DNA of 12,043 nt from CAYZRJ01 sp964480825 (GTDB taxonomy: Bacteria; Patescibacteriota; WWE3; UBA101185; UBA10185), in NCBI GenBank assembly GCA_964480825.1, contig CAYZRJ010000017.1, positions 1-12,043 on the forward strand, given 5' to 3'. The notes beneath the pieces were generated by a model that saw only the letters and a list, made by a program, of their open reading frames with translations, was not told the origin of the DNA and did not search any database. Each line of letters begins with the position of its first letter. Within the stretch, counting starts at the first letter, position 1. The position numbers and the translations under genes are program-made. Positions 1 through 6,678 of this stretch are shown piece after piece.

Positions 1-1
1 T

Positions 2-52
2 ATCAATCTAAAAACACCGATGGAAGTTGTCGCATATGTTATGAACCATTAA
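2..52 (+). pseudogene. Possible C-terminal tail of a transposase/integrase
   Basis: The second frame is open from the window edge to a TAA at 50-52 and encodes 16 residues, INLKTPMEVVAYVMNH. The L-x-L/Y-K-T-P-x-E-V pattern resembles the end of the DDE integrase core in IS3/IS30/IS481-type transposases, where a phrase like this follows the catalytic Glu helix. Only this tail is visible, so family, completeness and even coding status are uncertain. It lies directly before a HAD gene that lacks its N-terminal half, which would fit an insertion or recombination event, but no terminal inverted repeat is recognisable here. The other two frames also stop by position 57. Confidence 0.25.
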
Positions 53-59
53 GGTAGTA

Positions 60-524
60 TTGACAAACGGAGAATTGGTACAAGTTGAACCTTTAATGAC
101 AAGGTGGAAACTTACGCCGCTTCTTATGGGGATCTTCGGCAGAGAAAATACCGTGGATAGCCGGAGCAGATCTCCAAAACCGGATATCGATGTGCAAAAG
201 GAAATTTTAGATCCCCTGGGTATTACGCTTAAAGTTCCATCAAGAGCTTTGCTTGTAGGAGATCATTGGGTAGATGTTGTAACTGCAAAAAACAACGGAA
301 TGCACTCAGCCCTATTGATCACAGCGAGCACACAGATAATGCCAAAACAGGTAACAATTGCAAAAGCCGTTTACACTAAACCTATTATTGTGCCGGATAT
401 AATTTTGCTTGAACCAAACGAACTGGTATCGGCAATAAAAGGCTACGATCTAGACTATGCAAATCGGCTGAAAATATTTACAACCACGGGTCTATCAACT
501 AGAACAACTAAGATCTGGGGATAA
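60..524 (+). pseudogene. 5'-truncated HAD-superfamily hydrolase
   Basis: The reading frame begins after an in-frame TGA at 42-44; the first usable start is TTG at 60, giving 154 residues. The part from about residue 25 resembles the C-terminal half of a HAD phosphatase of the phosphoglycolate phosphatase/YqeG style: a motif III-like Lys (SPKPD, K40) and motif IV GDHWVD (G67, D68, D72), followed by A-x-N-x-G-M, the usual strand-helix that follows. The DxDxT nucleophile motif and cap domain, which must lie upstream, are absent, so this product could not be catalytic. About the first 25 residues do not resemble a HAD and may be junction sequence. It is probably a gene remnant, or the 3' part of a gene broken by a frameshift or insertion; a possible transposase tail lies just upstream. 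A strong terminator follows. Confidence 0.6.
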
Positions 525-527
525 ATT

Positions 528-567
528 AAGGCATCTAAGTAAAACAAAACTTAGGTGCCTTTTCTTT
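528..567 (+). terminator. Rho-independent terminator (probably bidirectional)
   Basis: A 13-bp stem (528-540 with 549-561, one G-U pair) encloses an 8-base A-rich loop and runs into TTTCTTT at 561-567. It begins 4 bases after the stop of the HAD remnant. Read on the minus strand, the same hairpin follows the stop of the P-type ATPase at 570 and is trailed by a weaker T-rich stretch, so it can serve both convergent genes. Confidence 0.85.
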
Positions 568-569
568 AT

Positions 570-3098
570 CTACTCAACATTATTTTTCTCAACAAACCTG
601 TAATACAACAGCTTCGCCAATTCTGTAGTTACAAAGTAAGCAACAACTATAAAATATACTAACGCGTATTGATGACTTGTCGGAGTTGTGAACTTAAACA
701 CTGACGCCCCAATTGGCAACATGGGAATTAAAATAGTAGCTAATCCGGCAATAGCAGTTAAACCAATAACCTGCTTTGATGGCCACGATGTAGCTTTAAA
801 GAATACCTTTTTAGTGCGTATAGAATAAATCAACAGTAATTCGGTTAATATTGATCCAATAAACCAGTTAGTCTGTAGTGCTCCTTCTCCCATTCGACTA
901 AATATCCCAAAAAATATAAAATCAAAAAGCGTACTAACCAGACCCAAAATCGTGGCTATCAAAATAATTTCTTTTATATCATAGCTTTTCGGATTTTTAA
1001 GTTCAGAGGACTCAACTTCGTCGGTAGCAATAGAAATCATTGGAAAATCAGATAACAAGTTAACCAACAAAATTTGTATCGGCAACATCGGTAAGTAATC
1101 TATTAATAAAGATGCAAACGCCATCGCGTAAAAATTTCCGAAATTTGATGCAAGAGTACTTTTAATATATTTAACCGTATTTACAAACGTTTTTCGACCT
1201 TCTTCGATTCCGTTTATTATTATCTGCAAATCTTGGCTCAATAAAACAATGTCAGCTGCTTCACGGGCTATGTCTGACGCACCGTCAACAACCAACGCAA
1301 CATTCGCAATTTTTAACGCGGGCGCATCGTTTATACCTTCACCTAAATATCCAACTTGGTATTTTCTTTGCAAGAGTTCAACTATTTTGTATTTTTGTTC
1401 AGGTGATACACGGGCAAAAACCGAAAAGTTTTCTACAGCTTCTATTCTTGCGGAATCATCAAGTTTATCCAACTCTTCTCCTGTCATCACTTCTTCGGGT
1501 GAATCGGTGATACCGACTTCGTACGCCACAGCACCTGCTACTTCTCTACTGTCGCCGGTCAAAATCTTAAGTTTGATTTTTAATTGTTCTGCTTTTAATA
1601 CGGTTTCTTTAGTACTCTCTTTAATCTGATCGTGAAAAGCAATCATCCCCAAGAATTTTAAATCCTTTTCTTCGTCTTCAACTGAATACTGGTTCCCATT
1701 GAAACTATCGTTTACCGCTATCGCAATGGTTCTGTGGCCTTTCATCCCCTGCTCAATGACCCACGATGCAAGCTCTTTTGCCTTATCCTCGTTTATGTTT
1801 GTGGCGTGTGGCAAGATGGATTCTGCTGCACCTCGCACTATAAGAATATTAATCGAATCCCTAGATACCAAAACACTGTTTCTTTTACGAATTGGGTCAA
1901 ACGGAATTTCACCTTCTTTTTTATAGGCGTCTACCAAATGTTTATCTTTTAAAGCTTCGAAGATCGCGATATCAAATGAGTTATTCGCCAACTTAGTTTT
2001 ATTTTCGACAAACGAAGAAGTTAGGGCACCAAATAAAATCGTTTTATCACTATTTTCAGATGCGATGTCAATAACTTTCAACTTATTCTCGGTAAGGGTT
2101 CCGGTTTTATCGCTGCAAAGTATTTCAATACTACCCAAGTCTTCGATAGCTGATAATCTCTTTACGATAACTTTTTTCTTAGTTAAATTTATTGCTCCAC
2201 GCGACAAAGAAAAAGTCGTAACTAAAGGTAAGGCTTCGGGAACTACTCCGACAGCCAGTGCTATGGAAAAAACCATAAGTTTGACCATTGAAATTGAACC
2301 ACGTCCAATAAGCAAATGGGCGGCAAAAACTACCGCCAAAGTTCCTATTATTAAATAAAGTATGAATTTTGAAAACTTGTTTAACTGTTTTTCGAAACCG
2401 CTTTCTCTGGATGTTTCGTTGGTAAGTTTTGAAATCTTTCCTATCTCGGTTTGTTTTGCCGTTGCAATAATCACTCCCTTTGCAGAACCACTTACAATCG
2501 TGGTTCCCGTAAAACCAATGTTTTTAGCTTCGTACAAATCTGATGTTTCTTTATCTAAAGCATCAGAAACTTTTTTAACTTGAATTGATTCACCGGTAAG
2601 TACGGATTCGTCAACTGTGACATTGTGTTCAAAAACAAAACGCACATCAGCAGGAATAATATCTCCGGTTTCGAGTAAGATCAAATCACCGATAACAAGT
2701 TCTTTACTCAATATTACCGTCTCTATTCCATCACGAATTACTTTAACCTTCGGATGAACGAAATCGTTTAAAAGTTTTACCGTTTGCTCGGATTTAAATT
2801 CTTGATAAAAACCTAAAACAGCATTGATAACGATAAATAACAAAATCAGAGCCGCATCTAAACGCTCGCCTAAAATAAACGAAATTGTTGACGCTACTAT
2901 CAAAAGATATACAAAAGCTGATTTAAACTGACGTAATAAAATATCAAGCCAGCTAACTTTGTTGTTATCTAAAATATTGTAGCCGTACTTGGCTAAATTA
3001 GATAAAACCACGTTTCCACTAAGCCCTTTTGCTAAACTTGTGGCAAGTCTGGTTTCGATTTTATCTGTGGATAGTATAGTAAATTCTGAAAAAGACAT
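570..3098 (-). CDS. P-type cation-transporting ATPase, MgtA/P3-like
   Basis: An integral membrane pump of 842 residues that uses an aspartyl-phosphate intermediate to move a cation. Visible in order: N-terminal cation-ATPase domain, first membrane pair near residues 55-100, actuator motif TGES (168-171), PEALP in the fourth membrane helix, phosphorylation motif CSDKTGTLT (Asp330), the TGDS loop, the hinge motif read here as GEGIND (Glu587-Asp591), and a C-terminal membrane domain. The hinge and following helices (IKSTLASNFGN, PMLPIQILLVNLLSD) resemble bacterial MgtA (P3B) more than Ca2+ or heavy-metal pumps, and no N-terminal metal-binding CxxC domain is present. PEALP is intermediate between PEMLP and PEGLP, so Mg2+ versus Ca2+ is left open. 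A longer TTG start at 3146 would run over the divergent gene; ATG at 3098 is preferred because TACAAT (3106-3111) lies 7 bases upstream. The Asp-to-Glu change in GDGxND is noted separately. Confidence 0.9.
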   Translation of the reverse strand: MSFSEFTILSTDKIETRLATSLAKGLSGNVVLSNLAKYGYNILDNNKVSWLDILLRQFKSAFVYLLIVASTISFILGERLDAALILLFIVINAVLGFYQEFKSEQTVKLLNDFVHPKVKVIRDGIETVILSKELVIGDLILLETGDIIPADVRFVFEHNVTVDESVLTGESIQVKKVSDALDKETSDLYEAKNIGFTGTTIVSGSAKGVIIATAKQTEIGKISKLTNETSRESGFEKQLNKFSKFILYLIIGTLAVVFAAHLLIGRGSISMVKLMVFSIALAVGVVPEALPLVTTFSLSRGAINLTKKKVIVKRLSAIEDLGSIEILCSDKTGTLTENKLKVIDIASENSDKTILFGALTSSFVENKTKLANNSFDIAIFEALKDKHLVDAYKKEGEIPFDPIRKRNSVLVSRDSINILIVRGAAESILPHATNINEDKAKELASWVIEQGMKGHRTIAIAVNDSFNGNQYSVEDEEKDLKFLGMIAFHDQIKESTKETVLKAEQLKIKLKILTGDSREVAGAVAYEVGITDSPEEVMTGEELDKLDDSARIEAVENFSVFARVSPEQKYKIVELLQRKYQVGYLGEGINDAPALKIANVALVVDGASDIAREAADIVLLSQDLQIIINGIEEGRKTFVNTVKYIKSTLASNFGNFYAMAFASLLIDYLPMLPIQILLVNLLSDFPMISIATDEVESSELKNPKSYDIKEIILIATILGLVSTLFDFIFFGIFSRMGEGALQTNWFIGSILTELLLIYSIRTKKVFFKATSWPSKQVIGLTAIAGLATILIPMLPIGASVFKFTTPTSHQYALVYFIVVAYFVTTELAKLLYYRFVEKNNVE

Positions 3099-3105
3099 TA
3101 CTAAT

Positions 3106-3111
3106 ATTGTA
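3106..3111 (-). promoter_or_regulatory. -10 element TACAAT of the P-type ATPase gene
   Basis: On the minus strand TACAAT is followed by 7 bases and then the ATG at 3098, so transcription would begin at or within a base or two of the start codon. There is no Shine-Dalgarno sequence between them. A convincing -35 hexamer was not found. Confidence 0.45.
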
Positions 3112-3130
3112 TCGCTACCGTAACCGAAAA

Positions 3131-3139
3131 TGTTATACT
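3131..3139 (+). promoter_or_regulatory. Extended -10 TGTTATACT of the SurA-like gene
   Basis: TG-T-TATACT is a well-formed extended -10. Only 6 bases separate it from the ATG at 3146, placing the predicted transcription start on or beside the start codon. It shares the 47-base divergent interval with the ATPase promoter. Confidence 0.5.
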
Positions 3140-3145
3140 TATCCA

Positions 3146-3799
3146 ATGACTGAGGAAAATAAAAATACCAATATAATGCCCGAACAAGTTAAATCCGAAA
3201 AGAAAGGGTTCAAGTTCAAATTAAATTACAAAATTTTAGGAATCGTTTTCGGAACATTGGTACTAGCACTCGCTTTATATTATTTTAAAGGGTACGTAGT
3301 AGCAGGTGTAGTAAACGGAAAATCAATTTCCAGAGCTAGAGTGGTAAGCGAACTTGAAAGAAGAGGCGGCCAACAAGTGCTGGAGGGCCTTGTGAATCAG
3401 GTGCTCATCGATCAAGAAGCCAAAAGACGCGGCGTTATTGTTACTCAGCAAGAATTAGACGAGGATGTAAAGAAAATCGAAGATAACATGAAATCTCAAG
3501 GTTCAACTTTGGAAACCGCTTTAATTCAGCAGAATTTAGATAGAGAGCAATTTTTGGTTATTTTAATGACCAACAAAAAGCTGGAAAAATTAATTGCGGA
3601 TAAGATTAATATTACCGACGAAGAAGTTACTGCTTATTTAGACGCTAACAAGGATTCTTTTCCTGAAGACACAGATCCGACTGTTCTAAGAGAGCAAATA
3701 AAAACGTTTTTACAACAGCAAAAAGTAGAAAGTGAGTCACAAAAGCTTTTTACTGAACTAAAAGTGGCCGCCAAAGTTCTATATTGGGCCAGATTCTAA
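3146..3799 (+). CDS. Membrane-anchored SurA/PrsA-N-like foldase without PPIase domain
   Basis: 217 residues. A charged cytoplasmic N-terminus (1-27) precedes one membrane helix (about 28-47), and the rest should lie outside the membrane. Residues 51-70 (VVAGVVNGKSISRARVVSEL) match the opening of the SurA N-terminal chaperone domain, where V-N-G-x-x-I is typical. They are followed by helices with VLIDQEAKRRGV and the I-T-D-E-E-V-x-A-Y linker that normally leads into a parvulin domain. The parvulin prolyl-isomerase domain itself is missing: about 30 mostly helical residues after a short Pro-rich break close the chain. This suggests a chaperone acting on exported proteins rather than an isomerase. 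An in-frame start at 3107 is less likely than ATG 3146, which is preceded by an extended -10. Convergent with the DsbA-like gene, 22 bases apart. Confidence 0.75.
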   Translation: MTEENKNTNIMPEQVKSEKKGFKFKLNYKILGIVFGTLVLALALYYFKGYVVAGVVNGKSISRARVVSELERRGGQQVLEGLVNQVLIDQEAKRRGVIVTQQELDEDVKKIEDNMKSQGSTLETALIQQNLDREQFLVILMTNKKLEKLIADKINITDEEVTAYLDANKDSFPEDTDPTVLREQIKTFLQQQKVESESQKLFTELKVAAKVLYWARF

Positions 3800-3821
3800 T
3801 AATCGTTAGCAAAAACAGAAC

Positions 3822-4589
3822 TTACTGCAACGTAGAAATAAAGCTATCGATCATTGATTTCAACTGAGCGTAAGGAACAGCCCCAGGGATCTCGACTGTA
3901 GCACCGGTCTGTGTATCAAGAAGTATGTTTCCGGGAGTTCCGCTTATACCGGCCTTAAGTCCGGATTGATAATCTTTGGTAACTCTGTCGACTGTCTCGC
4001 CCGAAGCTTGGCAGGCTTTAAATTGATCAACATTTAAACCAATGTACTCTGCGATTATCGGCAATTGAGCCGGATCCAAACTATCGTTACCCTCAGTCAC
4101 TTCATATACGCGATCAACATACGTCCAAAATTTATCTTCTCCACCTAGTTTCGCCGCACATTCTACGGCTGCAGCTTCAGACGCCGCCTTAGTGTGTAAC
4201 TGTTCTAACGGGAAGTGTCTAAATACCCACATTACCTGATCTCCGTAAGCTGCTAACATTTGCTTTGCTGTCGCGTGAAATACTTTACAGAAAGGGCATT
4301 CAAGATCCGAATACTCGATAAGGGCAACTCTTGCAGCTCTATTACCTCGAACGTGATCACTTTCGGCAACAGGATCAACTTCTATTTTTGTCGGTTGTTG
4401 TGGAAACTCTGTGTCATCCAGTGGAACTATATTATTGTTATTTGCAACTATCTGTTTACCACCCTTTTCGTAGGTTTGAACTTTTGTCCAAAGCATACCT
4501 ATAAAAAAAGCGGCTACTATAAGAGCGGCCACCATTACTGTCTGTATTAAACTTGTTTCACCTTTTTGATTTAGTTTTAAATATTTCAT
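3822..4589 (-). CDS. Membrane-anchored DsbA-like thiol oxidoreductase
   Basis: 255 residues. A short basic N-terminus and a membrane helix (about 15-35) anchor a thioredoxin-fold domain outside the cytoplasm. The active site is C98-P-F-C101 in a Y-S-D-L-E-C-P-F-C context typical of DsbA/BdbD-type proteins, and the cis-proline loop is SGTPG (Pro219). Two further cysteines, C144 in the VECAAK helix and C193 in FKACQ, sit where DsbA homologues of Actinobacteria and Patescibacteria carry a second, probably structural, pair. The likely role is to introduce disulfides into exported proteins. A re-oxidising partner (DsbB or VKOR) is not in the window. Start chosen at ATG 4589, preceded by TGTTACCAT; an upstream in-frame start at 4613 would add eight residues lacking any support. 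It lies 32 bases after the glycosyltransferase. Confidence 0.9.
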   Translation of the reverse strand: MKYLKLNQKGETSLIQTVMVAALIVAAFFIGMLWTKVQTYEKGGKQIVANNNNIVPLDDTEFPQQPTKIEVDPVAESDHVRGNRAARVALIEYSDLECPFCKVFHATAKQMLAAYGDQVMWVFRHFPLEQLHTKAASEAAAVECAAKLGGEDKFWTYVDRVYEVTEGNDSLDPAQLPIIAEYIGLNVDQFKACQASGETVDRVTKDYQSGLKAGISGTPGNILLDTQTGATVEIPGAVPYAQLKSMIDSFISTLQ

Positions 4590-4598
4590 AGTCCCAAC

Positions 4599-4607
4599 AT
4601 GGTAACA
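4599..4607 (-). promoter_or_regulatory. Extended -10 TGTTACCAT of the DsbA-like gene
   Basis: TG-T-TACCAT on the minus strand ends 9 bases before the ATG at 4589, leaving a leader of about two bases or none. TACCAT is a weaker -10 than the others here, though the same hexamer recurs before the gene starting at 7125. Confidence 0.35.
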
Positions 4608-4621
4608 CAGCACGTTTGAGT

Positions 4622-5578
4622 CTACAACCTATCTCTCACCGTGTAAGTCTTGCGTCCGGTTGATTCAAAATACACTCGCATCATTAACTCTCCTAACATA
4701 CCCATCATCATGGATTGAATACCTACGATAACTAACAAAACCGAAAGTATCAAAAGCGGACGGTTCCCGATGCTTTCTCCCATTAGTTTCAAGGCAAAAA
4801 GATACGAAAGGCCGATTCCACCTACGAAGGAAATCAAAGCACCCGTAAAACCAAACAACCTTCCGGGCAGTGCTCTAAAAGGTTTTCGGGCAAAATAAAG
4901 CATGAAAGCCAAAGTAATAAGATCCAACATAACTTTTATTGTTCGTCTGTGGCCATTGTAATAAGAGGTTCCGTAATCGCGGTCTTTAAAGTCAACGTCG
5001 AATTCTGTCATTTTTGCACCAAACATCGAAACATAATCAGGTATAAATCGGTGCATTTCGCCATACAGTCTTAAATTTTCAATCAACACTCGCTTAAAAC
5101 CCTTCATTCCTGAACCTCTATCAGCCATACGAACACCGGAAACCCTGGTGATAATTTTGTTGGCCAACGTACTTTTTGCGGCACGGGAAACCTTTTTTTC
5201 TGCCCCCCAGCGACCTATTCTATTTGTATTTACAAAATCGTAACCCTTATTTAAAAGTTCTATTACCTTATATATATTATTCAAAGGGGTTTCAAGGTCG
5301 CCTGACACAGTGACCACGTAATCTCCAACAGAAGCGTCAAAACCGGCCATATAAGCCGCGCTTTGGCCAAAGTTGGTCATCAGGTTAACACCCTTTATTT
5401 CTTGGTATTTTTCAGCGTACGACTTGATCACATCCCAAGTATTATCCGAACTACCGTCATTTACGGCTATGATCTCGGATTCGTAAGGATGGTTGGCAAA
5501 CATATCCAAAAGTTCATCAAAAGTGCGGTCTATGTTTTTTTCTTCGTTGTGACAAGGAATAACAATGGATACTTTCAT
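4622..5578 (-). CDS. GT2 glycosyltransferase, GtrB/DPM1-like (polyprenyl-phosphate type)
   Basis: 318 residues. An N-terminal GT-A fold begins VSIVIPCHNEEKNI, with N40-D41-G-S-S-D for nucleotide-sugar binding, the metal-binding region around 92-96 reading SGDLE, R120/R123 in NRIGR, and HRFIP (176-180) in the acceptor loop. Two C-terminal membrane helices (about 242-265 and 273-297) follow. This arrangement is that of GtrB/ArnC-like enzymes, which transfer a sugar from a nucleotide donor to undecaprenyl phosphate on the inner face of the membrane. The sugar cannot be told from sequence. The first acidic residue of the usual D-x-D-L is replaced (V-S-G-D-L). Start: ATG 5578 begins directly with the family's MKVSIVIPCHNE; an in-frame ATG at 5596 overlaps the -10 element and is less likely. 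No sugar-pathway genes are adjacent. Confidence 0.88.
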   Translation of the reverse strand: MKVSIVIPCHNEEKNIDRTFDELLDMFANHPYESEIIAVNDGSSDNTWDVIKSYAEKYQEIKGVNLMTNFGQSAAYMAGFDASVGDYVVTVSGDLETPLNNIYKVIELLNKGYDFVNTNRIGRWGAEKKVSRAAKSTLANKIITRVSGVRMADRGSGMKGFKRVLIENLRLYGEMHRFIPDYVSMFGAKMTEFDVDFKDRDYGTSYYNGHRRTIKVMLDLITLAFMLYFARKPFRALPGRLFGFTGALISFVGGIGLSYLFALKLMGESIGNRPLLILSVLLVIVGIQSMMMGMLGELMMRVYFESTGRKTYTVRDRL

Positions 5579-5586
5579 ATGGCTAT

Positions 5587-5595
5587 ATTTTAGCA
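5587..5595 (-). promoter_or_regulatory. Extended -10 TGCTAAAAT of the glycosyltransferase gene
   Basis: TG-C-TAAAAT on the minus strand ends 8 bases before ATG 5578, giving a leader of one base or none. The same nine bases precede the RNase P RNA at 11890-11898, which supports reading it as a genuine promoter element. Confidence 0.5.
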
Positions 5596-5613
5596 TTTAG
5601 CGAAGCCGCGCGC

Positions 5614-5934
5614 CTACAATTTTGGATGAGGCATTATATTTGGCTCGGCTCCATACTCCGGTACATGTAGTTGGTCGATCGCCGTACCTTTTAACGCCCA
5701 CTGTAAAATGTTTGCGACAGCCGCTCCGATTTTTATACCGGTAAAAGATCCGGGACCATTGGCGAACTCAAAGGTATCGATTTGACCTAACTTTAAGTTT
5801 TGTTCCTTTATGATGTTTTTTATTTCCGTAACGATATCGATGTCGCCTTCTTTTTTAACTAAAATTTCATTGTCTTTGAACAGAGTAACGATTTTAACAT
5901 TTCTTTGTTTTGCATCAATGAATATTTTCAACAT
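5614..5934 (-). CDS. tsaB: Miniature TsaB, partner in tRNA t6A synthesis
   Basis: TsaB is the inactive TsaD paralogue that joins TsaD and TsaE to make N6-threonylcarbamoyladenosine at position 37 of ANN-decoding tRNAs, in the cytoplasm. This protein has 106 residues against roughly 220-240 in typical TsaB. The ASKHA N-terminal strands (LKIFIDAKQRNVKIVTLF) and the diagnostic GPGSFTGIKIG (60-70) are clear. The chain then jumps to VPEYGAEPNI (91-100), which resembles the extreme C-terminal P-x-Y-x-R-x-P of full-length TsaB. The second lobe therefore seems deleted internally rather than cut off. Start: ATG 5934 is chosen because GAGGAG lies 5-6 bases upstream; ATG 5955 has no such site. It overlaps tsaE by 20 bases, so translation is probably coupled. 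Stop is TAG. Confidence 0.85.
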   Translation of the reverse strand: MLKIFIDAKQRNVKIVTLFKDNEILVKKEGDIDIVTEIKNIIKEQNLKLGQIDTFEFANGPGSFTGIKIGAAVANILQWALKGTAIDQLHVPEYGAEPNIMPHPKL

Positions 5935-6349
5935 ATATGCTCCTCGAATTTTCATCTATATACTTAAATCTGATTTTAATAAAACTTCGTGGGAACAGGT
6001 GTTCGGCGATATCCGGCCATTCCACCATTGTCACTGCGTGAGCATCGTCAAAAAATTGGGCTAAATCTAAATCGTTAAGTTCGTCTTTTGTCTTTATACG
6101 ATACAGATCCAAATGATATATTTTTTTAATCTCAGAATCGCTATTAACGTGATACTTTCTCGCTATAACAAAAGTCGGGCTTTGTACGCGCGAAAAACTT
6201 CCAAGGGCCTGCGTCAAAAATCCGGAAAAGGTCGTTTTTCCCGCACCTAAATCTCCATAAAGTGCGAGTACGGTTCCACCATTAACTTTTTGGGCTATTT
6301 CTTCAGCCAGCTTCTTAGTTTCTTCGATAGAATGTGTTGTAGTTTCCAT
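5915..6349 (-). CDS. tsaE: TsaE, tRNA t6A ATPase
   Basis: A P-loop ATPase of 144 residues, the normal TsaE length, which drives turnover of the TsaB-TsaD complex during t6A synthesis. Visible motifs: Walker A in GDLGAGKTT (32-40), the switch QSPTF (56-60), HLDLYRI (79-85) with its conserved Asp/Tyr, and VEWPD (109-113), all hallmark TsaE positions. The segment ELNDLDLAQFF is the usual linker. The start ATG 6349 lies inside the VanZ-like gene, a 55-base overlap in another frame. No other start would preserve the N-terminal helix SIEETKKLAEEIAQK that the family has before the P-loop. No clear Shine-Dalgarno is seen, so reinitiation or coupling is likely. TsaD is not in the window. Confidence 0.95.
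   Translation of the reverse strand: METTTHSIEETKKLAEEIAQKVNGGTVLALYGDLGAGKTTFSGFLTQALGSFSRVQSPTFVIARKYHVNSDSEIKKIYHLDLYRIKTKDELNDLDLAQFFDDAHAVTMVEWPDIAEHLFPRSFIKIRFKYIDENSRSIYVENIH
5940..5946 (-). promoter_or_regulatory. Shine-Dalgarno GAGGAG deciding the tsaB start
   Basis: On the minus strand GAGGAG precedes ATG 5934 by about 5-6 bases, inside the 3' end of tsaE. It selects this ATG over the in-frame ATG at 5955, which lies upstream of it. Confidence 0.7.
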
Positions 6350-6663
6350 AATATTATTGCGGCAATCGAACCCGCTAAAATATCAACAAATAGATCCTGC
6401 AAACTTGCGTTACGCAAAAAAACAAATTTTTGATGAAATTCATCGCTTAACGCATATAAAACAGTAAAAACCCAGGACAAAAATACATTTTTTATCGCTT
6501 TGTAATAAGTAAAACACAAAACAAAGAAAAACAAAAAGTGCCCGTTTATATGAAGAGTGTTATTACCCAGACCAATCTCGTTAATAACTTTTCCCGGCGT
6601 TGCAGAGGCCAAAAAAATAATCAACATCATTATAAGAGCGGGAATCCAGCGGTTATTTTTCAC
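6295..6663 (-). CDS. VanZ-like membrane protein
   Basis: 122 residues with about four hydrophobic segments (6-21, 40-53, 60-73, 88-106). The family signature is plain: W-I-P opening, LASATPG after the first helix, H41 in INGHF, the core A-L-S-D-E-F-H-Q (71-78), R84 and D90 in LRNASLQDLFVDILAG. VanZ-like proteins are widespread small membrane proteins. The founding member gives teicoplanin resistance, but for most members, including this one, the biochemical role is unknown and a resistance claim would not be justified. Start is GTG 6663, preceded by TGGTAAAAT six bases upstream. It heads a unit with tsaE and tsaB, overlapping tsaE by 55 bases. Confidence 0.88.
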   Translation of the reverse strand: MKNNRWIPALIMMLIIFLASATPGKVINEIGLGNNTLHINGHFLFFFVLCFTYYKAIKNVFLSWVFTVLYALSDEFHQKFVFLRNASLQDLFVDILAGSIAAIILWKLQHILSKKLRSWLKK

Positions 6664-6669
6664 CGTTGT

Positions 6670-6678
6670 ATTTTACCA
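6670..6678 (-). promoter_or_regulatory. Extended -10 TGGTAAAAT of the vanZ-tsaE-tsaB unit
   Basis: TG-G-TAAAAT on the minus strand ends 6 bases before the GTG start at 6663. It overlaps the TAA stop (6673-6675) of the preceding gene, so the promoter is embedded in a gene end. The predicted transcript is leaderless with a GTG start. Confidence 0.5.

Noticed and set aside
1249..2583. Several plus-strand open frames opposite the P-type ATPase
   Set aside because: They lie antisense to a strongly supported gene, have no family similarity or start signals, and are low-complexity Ser/Thr/Phe-rich translations typical of antisense frames.
3099..3146. Longer N-termini for both divergent genes (TTG 3146 on minus, start at 3107 on plus)
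   Set aside because: Each would extend across the other's promoter and start; the inner starts at 3098 and 3146 have -10 elements at consistent spacing and give normal family N-termini.
5597..5613. GC-rich GCGAAGCCGCGCGCC stretch between tsaB and the glycosyltransferase as a terminator
   Set aside because: Only short pairings are possible and no T-tract follows on the minus strand; the next bases are the -10 element of the next gene.
6295..6663. Reading the VanZ-like gene as a glycopeptide-resistance determinant
   Set aside because: The family is broad and mostly uncharacterised, and no vanH/A/X/R/S genes are nearby; a resistance label would be unsupported.
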